A DNA stretch of 9,962 nt from Thermomicrobiales bacterium (GTDB taxonomy: Bacteria > Chloroflexota > Chloroflexia > Thermomicrobiales > UBA6265), in NCBI GenBank assembly GCA_025928535.1, contig JAICJJ010000058.1, positions 1 to 9,962 on the forward strand. Reading direction: 5' to 3'. Made by a program: the position numbers and the translations under genes. Below the pieces are notes generated by a model. It was not told the origin of the DNA. It did not search any database and worked only from the letters and a program-made list of their open reading frames with translations. This document shows positions 6,690 to 9,962 of this stretch, one piece after another. Numbering within the stretch: the stretch's first letter is position 1; each line of letters starts with the position of its first letter.

Positions 6690-7394
6690 ATGACGACACT
6701 GCTCGTCGACCATCTCAGCCGCCTCCTGGCCGCGCGCGCTCGGCGGCGCGACGTCGCCGCCGCGCTGGTCGCTCTGACCGGCCTCGCGCCGAGCGCCGAG
6801 GCGGGGGCCAACCAGGGCAACCCGTGTCCGACCTGCCAGCATCACGCCGGCAACCAAGGGCAAGGCTGCGTGCCCGACCGGGATGGGACGCCCTGTCTGG
6901 CCGACGGCGCCTGCAAGGGCGGGCGCTGCTTGACGGCCTGTTCCCAGTGCCAGCACTGGACGGGAACGCGCTGCGTGCCGCGGAAAAACGACACCCCGTG
7001 CGACGATCCCGACATCGGCGATGGCGCCGGCGGCGGCGTTTGCCAGGCCGGCATCTGCGTCTCGGTCTGCGCCCGGGGCGACATGGACAATCTTCCCTGC
7101 GGCGCGAACGGACGGTGTCTCGGCCGCACCTGTGAGTTGCCGCCCATGTATTGCAATGCGGGCGGCGCGGCGTGCGACGGCGCGAACTACGACGGATCCT
7201 GCTGCAGTTATCTCTGTCATCGGGGCCGCTGCACGCTGGCGGGCGCCGGCTGCTCATGTCTGGTCGATGCCGACTGTGAACCGAAGAGTTGCGATGAGCA
7301 GGGGTTTCTGATCGCCGCGACGCGGCGGTGCATCGGCTTCAATTGCGAGGTGTTGCCCGGCGATCACAACTGCCTGATTCCGACGATCTGTTGA
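6690..7394 (+). CDS. Secreted cysteine-rich repeat protein Cys5, paralog of Cys4 (234 aa)
   Basis: No named function is recognised. ATG 6690 has AGGAGG (6680-6685) just ahead. The leader MTTLLVDHLSRLLAARARRR parallels Cys4, and both proteins then share NQGNPCPTCQHHAGNQG starting at residue 41. There are 30 cysteines: two six-cysteine repeats (C46-C80, C84-C123), a four-cysteine partial repeat (C127-C148), a knottin-spaced module C155-C181 (C-x6-C-x8-CC-x3-C-x4-C), and an eight-cysteine tail ending in the final residue C234. Compared with Cys4 it lacks one complete repeat, the third. The codons of the shared segment differ at many third positions, so the duplication is not recent. It is the last gene of the array and converges on the ABC permease gene 172 bp away. 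Confidence 0.85.
   Translation: MTTLLVDHLSRLLAARARRRDVAAALVALTGLAPSAEAGANQGNPCPTCQHHAGNQGQGCVPDRDGTPCLADGACKGGRCLTACSQCQHWTGTRCVPRKNDTPCDDPDIGDGAGGGVCQAGICVSVCARGDMDNLPCGANGRCLGRTCELPPMYCNAGGAACDGANYDGSCCSYLCHRGRCTLAGAGCSCLVDADCEPKSCDEQGFLIAATRRCIGFNCEVLPGDHNCLIPTIC
6825..7058 (+). repeat. Two tandem six-cysteine repeats in Cys5
   Basis: The units lie at about 6825-6929 and 6939-7058, with spacings 2-10-8-5-4 and 2-7-8-13-4. They align one-to-one with repeats 1 and 2 of Cys4; no counterpart of Cys4 repeat 3 is present. Confidence 0.78.
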
Positions 7395-7566
7395 TGGCCA
7401 GCGAAGCGGCGGCCACCCGACGACGGTCCGCGAAAGACGCGCGGGTCAAGTCGCGAAGGAGCGTGGCGGAAACGCCGGGGCGACGTGAGCCAACCCCTCG
7501 TGCGTCATCGGCGCGCCCGTGACACTGGGCCGCCAGGTCATGCCGGCGCCGATTTGGCGGCCGCGC

Positions 7567-8523
7567 TCAGCGCAGCCGGGGATCGAGCGCGTCCCGGAGG
7601 CCGTCGCCGAAGAGGTTGAAGGCCAGCACCGCGGCCAGAATCGCCAGGCCGGGAAAGCCGCCCAACCAGGGCGCTTGCCGCAAGTATTCGCGGCCGGACG
7701 AGAGCATCACGCCCCAGTCGGCGTCCGGCGGCTGGGTGCCGAGGCCGATGAAACTGAGGCCCGCCGCGTAGATGATCGCCTGTCCGATCGACAGCGTCGC
7801 GAGGACGATGATCGGCGCCCAGGCGTTGGCCAGCACATGCCGGGTCATGATTTGCGGATCGGGCAGGCCGGCAGCCCGCGCCGCCTCGACGTATTCCTTT
7901 TCCTTGATCGAAAGCACCGAGCCGCGCACGATCCGGGCGAACGCCGGGATGTAGACGATGGCGACGGCGATGACGACGTTGTTGATCCCCGGCCCAAGAA
8001 TGGCCATGATCCCGATCGCCAGCAACAGCCAGGGAAAGGCGAGGATGATGTCGATCACCCGCATCGTGATCGAATCGATCGTCCCGCCGTAGTAGCCGGC
8101 GACCAACCCGGCGGCGACCCCTGCCACGAGCGCGACCGCCACCGGCACGATGCCGACCCAGAGCGCCACTCGCGTCCCGACCAGCACCCGGCTGAAGATG
8201 TCGCGGCCGAATTCGTCCGTGCCGAACCAGTGCGCCGCGCTCGGCGGCTTCAACTTGATCCGGAACGATTGGTCGTTCGGCGGGTAGGGGGTGATGTGGG
8301 GCGCGGCAATGGCGACCACGATCAGCAGCGCGACCACGATCAGGCCGGCCATCGCCCCCTTGTCGCGGGCGAGGCGGCGAGCCGCATCGCGCCAGAGGCT
8401 TCGCGTCGATTGCGGCGCAGTGAGCGCGCCGACGGCCGGCTCCGCGACGGCGCGGGCCAGACCGGGCGCCGCGTCGAGTTCGCGCGCCATCTCAGTCGTT
8501 CTCCCGGCGGCGACTTCGTCCAT
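7567..8523 (-). CDS. DppC/OppC-type ABC transporter permease (318 aa)
   Basis: This is one of two inner-membrane channel subunits of a peptide/nickel-type ABC importer. After a polar N-terminus of about 55 residues comes the first membrane segment (about 57-75), then the OppC signature HWFGTDEFGRDIFSR (98-112). Further membrane helices follow, with the EAA coupling loop EYVEAARAAGLPD (210-222) that contacts the ATPase. The family's GLSFIGLGTQPPDADWG (255-271) and a C-terminal FNLFGDGLRDALDPRLR are both present. Length is normal. It starts 7 nt after the DppB-like stop, so the two are co-transcribed. The start is uncertain: ATG 8523 has only a weak ribosome site, whereas in-frame ATG 8490 (307 aa) has GGGAG 10 nt ahead. 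Substrate cannot be told from permeases alone. Confidence 0.93.
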   Translation of the reverse strand: MDEVAAGRTTEMARELDAAPGLARAVAEPAVGALTAPQSTRSLWRDAARRLARDKGAMAGLIVVALLIVVAIAAPHITPYPPNDQSFRIKLKPPSAAHWFGTDEFGRDIFSRVLVGTRVALWVGIVPVAVALVAGVAAGLVAGYYGGTIDSITMRVIDIILAFPWLLLAIGIMAILGPGINNVVIAVAIVYIPAFARIVRGSVLSIKEKEYVEAARAAGLPDPQIMTRHVLANAWAPIIVLATLSIGQAIIYAAGLSFIGLGTQPPDADWGVMLSSGREYLRQAPWLGGFPGLAILAAVLAFNLFGDGLRDALDPRLR

Positions 8524-8530
8524 TCATCGC

Positions 8531-9535
8531 CTAACCATAGTGGATGCGCGGATCGATCGCCGCGTAGACCAGATCGACGATCAGGTTGATCACGACGAAC
8601 GCGACCGCCGTCACCATCACCGTCGCCTGGATGACCGGATAATCGCGGGCGGTGATCGCCTGCACCACGTAGCGCCCGATCCCCGGCCGGCCGAAGACCG
8701 TTTCGGTCAGGAACGCGCCGGAGAGGAGCGATCCGAATTGGAGGCCGACCGCCGTCACGATCGGAATCAAGGCGTTTTTCAGCGCGTGCCGGACGACGAC
8801 GAAGCGTTCCGTGAGACCTTTCGCCCGCGCTGTCCGCAGATAATCTTGCCCCAGCACTTCCAACATCGACGAACGGGTCAGCCGCGCCACGATCGCCATC
8901 GGAATCGTCGAGAGCACGATCGCCGGCAGCAGCAGGTGATGCAGGCTCGATTGCAACGCGGCCCAATTGCCGGTCAGCAGGCTGTCGACGACGTAGCCGT
9001 AGGTGATGTGCTGCAAGTCGATGCCGGAGTCGAGGATGCCGCCGATCGGAAACAGCCCGAGCCGGAAGCTGAAGATGTAGATGCCGACGATGCCGGCCCA
9101 GAAAACCGGCGTGCTGATGCCGACCAGCGCCAGGATCATCGTGCCGTAGTCGAGCGTGCTGCCGCGGTGCGTCGCCGCGATCACGCCGACCGGAATGCCG
9201 ACCAGCAGCGAAATCAGCAACGCCGCCAGCGACAATTCGAGCGTCGCGCCAAGAAATTGCCGCAATTCGCCCGCGATCGGCTGATGCGTCCGCAGCGACA
9301 AGCCGAAATCGAGCGTCGCGGCCGATTTCAGAAACGACAGATATTGCAACGGCAGCGGTTGGTCCAGGCCGAAGGCGCGCCGGGCCGCGTCGACTTGCGC
9401 CACGCTCGCCTTTTCCCCGGCGAGCGCGATCGCGGGGTCGCCGGGAATCAATTTCAGCAAGATGAAGACGACCGTCATGATGCCGAACAGCACCGGGATC
9501 ATCAGCACGATCCGGCGCAGGGCGTAGCGGAGCAT
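8531..9535 (-). CDS. DppB/OppB-type ABC transporter permease (334 aa)
   Basis: This is the partner channel subunit of the importer, in the cytoplasmic membrane. It has the typical N-terminus MLRYALRRIVLMIPVLFGIM with membrane helix 1, PGDP (31-34) and FGLDQPLPLQYLSFL in the periplasmic-side loop. The central helices follow, then the EAA-type loop DYLRTARAKGL (231-241), ETVFGRPGIGR (278-288) and a C-terminal AAIDPRIHYG. Length and motif order are those of the OppB/DppB family, and no defect is seen. It lies between the binding-protein gene (89-bp gap with a strong hairpin) and the DppC-like gene (7-bp gap), the standard order of such operons. Peptides are the commonest substrate of the family; nickel, glutathione or oligosaccharides are also possible. 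Confidence 0.94.
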   Translation of the reverse strand: MLRYALRRIVLMIPVLFGIMTVVFILLKLIPGDPAIALAGEKASVAQVDAARRAFGLDQPLPLQYLSFLKSAATLDFGLSLRTHQPIAGELRQFLGATLELSLAALLISLLVGIPVGVIAATHRGSTLDYGTMILALVGISTPVFWAGIVGIYIFSFRLGLFPIGGILDSGIDLQHITYGYVVDSLLTGNWAALQSSLHHLLLPAIVLSTIPMAIVARLTRSSMLEVLGQDYLRTARAKGLTERFVVVRHALKNALIPIVTAVGLQFGSLLSGAFLTETVFGRPGIGRYVVQAITARDYPVIQATVMVTAVAFVVINLIVDLVYAAIDPRIHYG

Positions 9536-9573
9536 GGCGTTCTCGGGTCGGGCGGCTGGGGCGGAAATCGCGA

Positions 9574-9598
9574 GCCGGGAGCGCGATCCGCTCCCGGC
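9574..9598 (-). promoter_or_regulatory. Strong intercistronic stem-loop between binding-protein and permease genes
   Basis: Ten perfect base pairs (9574-9583 with 9589-9598, GC-rich) enclose a 5-nt CGATC loop in the 89-bp gap. In transcript order it follows the binding-protein stop and precedes the permease start. No T-tract follows on the minus strand, so complete termination is unlikely. In comparable operons such stem-loops protect the upstream binding-protein message from 3' decay or partly stop transcription, giving more binding protein than permease. That role is inferred here. Confidence 0.6.
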
Positions 9599-9624
9599 CC
9601 CCGCTCAGCCGCGGAAAGGGTCGG

Positions 9625-9962
9625 TCAGGATTTGCTGACGCCCTGGAAGTAATAGATGTAGGTCGGCTGCAGGTGGAAATCGACAACGTTGCTGCGGGTC
9701 ACGACCTGGTGCTTCTGGTAGCCGAGAAACGCCCAGGGCGCGTCGTCGACGATCATCTGCTCGGCCTGATGATAGAGCGGCTTGCGCTTCTCCTGGTCCG
9801 AGGTCTGCTGCGCTTCGGTCAGGAGTTTGTCGACGGCGTCGTTCTTGTACCACGACGTGTTGGCGGCGCCGGCGCTCGGCCCGGCCAGCAGCGAATAGAG
9901 GAAGTTGTCCGGGTCGCCGTTGTCGCCCATCCAGCCGCTGAGCGAAACCTGGAACTTGTCGG
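9625..9962 (-). CDS. Peptide-type solute-binding protein, C-terminal part only (family 5)
   Basis: This is the 3' end of the extracellular solute-binding protein that would feed the two permeases downstream. The gene runs off the right edge, so only the last 111 or so residues are visible and the start is outside the window. The family 5 (DppA/OppA) signature is clear: GWMGDNGDPDNFLYSLL, then a D-K-L-L-T-E-A-Q helix, KRKPLYHQAEQMIVDDAPW and a terminal strand region VVDFHLQPTYIYYFQGVSKS. The spacing of these blocks is as in full-length family members. The gene has its own TGA at 9625-9627 and is followed by a strong stem-loop. The signal peptide or lipobox and the main ligand pocket lie beyond the window, so the substrate cannot be read. 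Confidence 0.92.
   Translation of the reverse strand, partial: DKFQVSLSGWMGDNGDPDNFLYSLLAGPSAGAANTSWYKNDAVDKLLTEAQQTSDQEKRKPLYHQAEQMIVDDAPWAFLGYQKHQVVTRSNVVDFHLQPTYIYYFQGVSKS

Noticed and set aside
5991..7058. CRISPR array or DNA-level tandem repeat
   Set aside because: The repetition is in protein cysteine spacing only; the nucleotide sequences of the units have diverged and there are no spacers.
3954..7394. Cys-rich proteins as metallothioneins or ferredoxins
   Set aside because: They have export-type leaders, even cysteine counts, CC pairs and long variable loops, and lack the CxC-dense or CxxCxxCxxxCP patterns of those families.
7395..7566. Bidirectional terminator between the convergent Cys5 and permease genes
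   Set aside because: Only a 5-bp stem with an 11-nt loop near 7395-7415 was found, with no T-tract on either side.

Overview
The window is about 10 kb of very GC-rich DNA with dense coding. The gene content fits a high-GC Chloroflexota lineage, most likely Thermomicrobia-like. The reasons are a run of short cysteine-rich proteins with a common arginine-pair leader, a large STAND-type ATPase regulator with a LuxR helix-turn-helix, and a peptide-type ABC transporter. This placement rests on recalled family distribution and not on any marker gene, so it is tentative.

Layout, left to right. (1) 2-1269 is a complete ISAs1-family insertion sequence with perfect 18-bp terminal inverted repeats and an intact DDE transposase. 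The window starts one base outside its left end. (2) 1366-3699 (+) encodes a 777-residue ATPase/LuxR-type transcriptional regulator that begins 97 bp after the IS. (3) 3700-3953 is a leader region with a small hairpin and a 10-bp direct repeat inside a relatively AT-rich patch. (4) 3954-7394 (+) is an array of five intact genes for small secreted, disulfide-rich proteins, here called Cys1 to Cys5, plus one decayed or frameshifted Cys-rich fragment between the second and third. (5) 7567-9962 (-) is the distal part of a peptide/nickel-type ABC importer operon, transcribed right to left: solute-binding protein (3' end only), DppB-like permease, DppC-like permease. It converges on the Cys array.

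The array is the most interesting part. All five proteins have a leader of about 45-52 residues with an RR pair near residue 19 and no cysteine. A cysteine-packed mature region follows, and every protein has an even cysteine count (18, 24, 16, 34, 30). In four of the five, cysteine spacing matches the inhibitor cystine knot (knottin) framework C-x(n)-C-x(n)-CC-x(n)-C-x(n)-C. Cys2 has three such modules in tandem, joined by CxxC links. Cys4 and Cys5 are tandem paralogs that differ by one whole six-cysteine repeat. I infer a locus that exports several small disulfide-stabilised proteins, possibly through Tat, and diversifies them by duplicating modules. The upstream regulator is a candidate controller by position only. 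Function, target and novelty cannot be settled from sequence alone.
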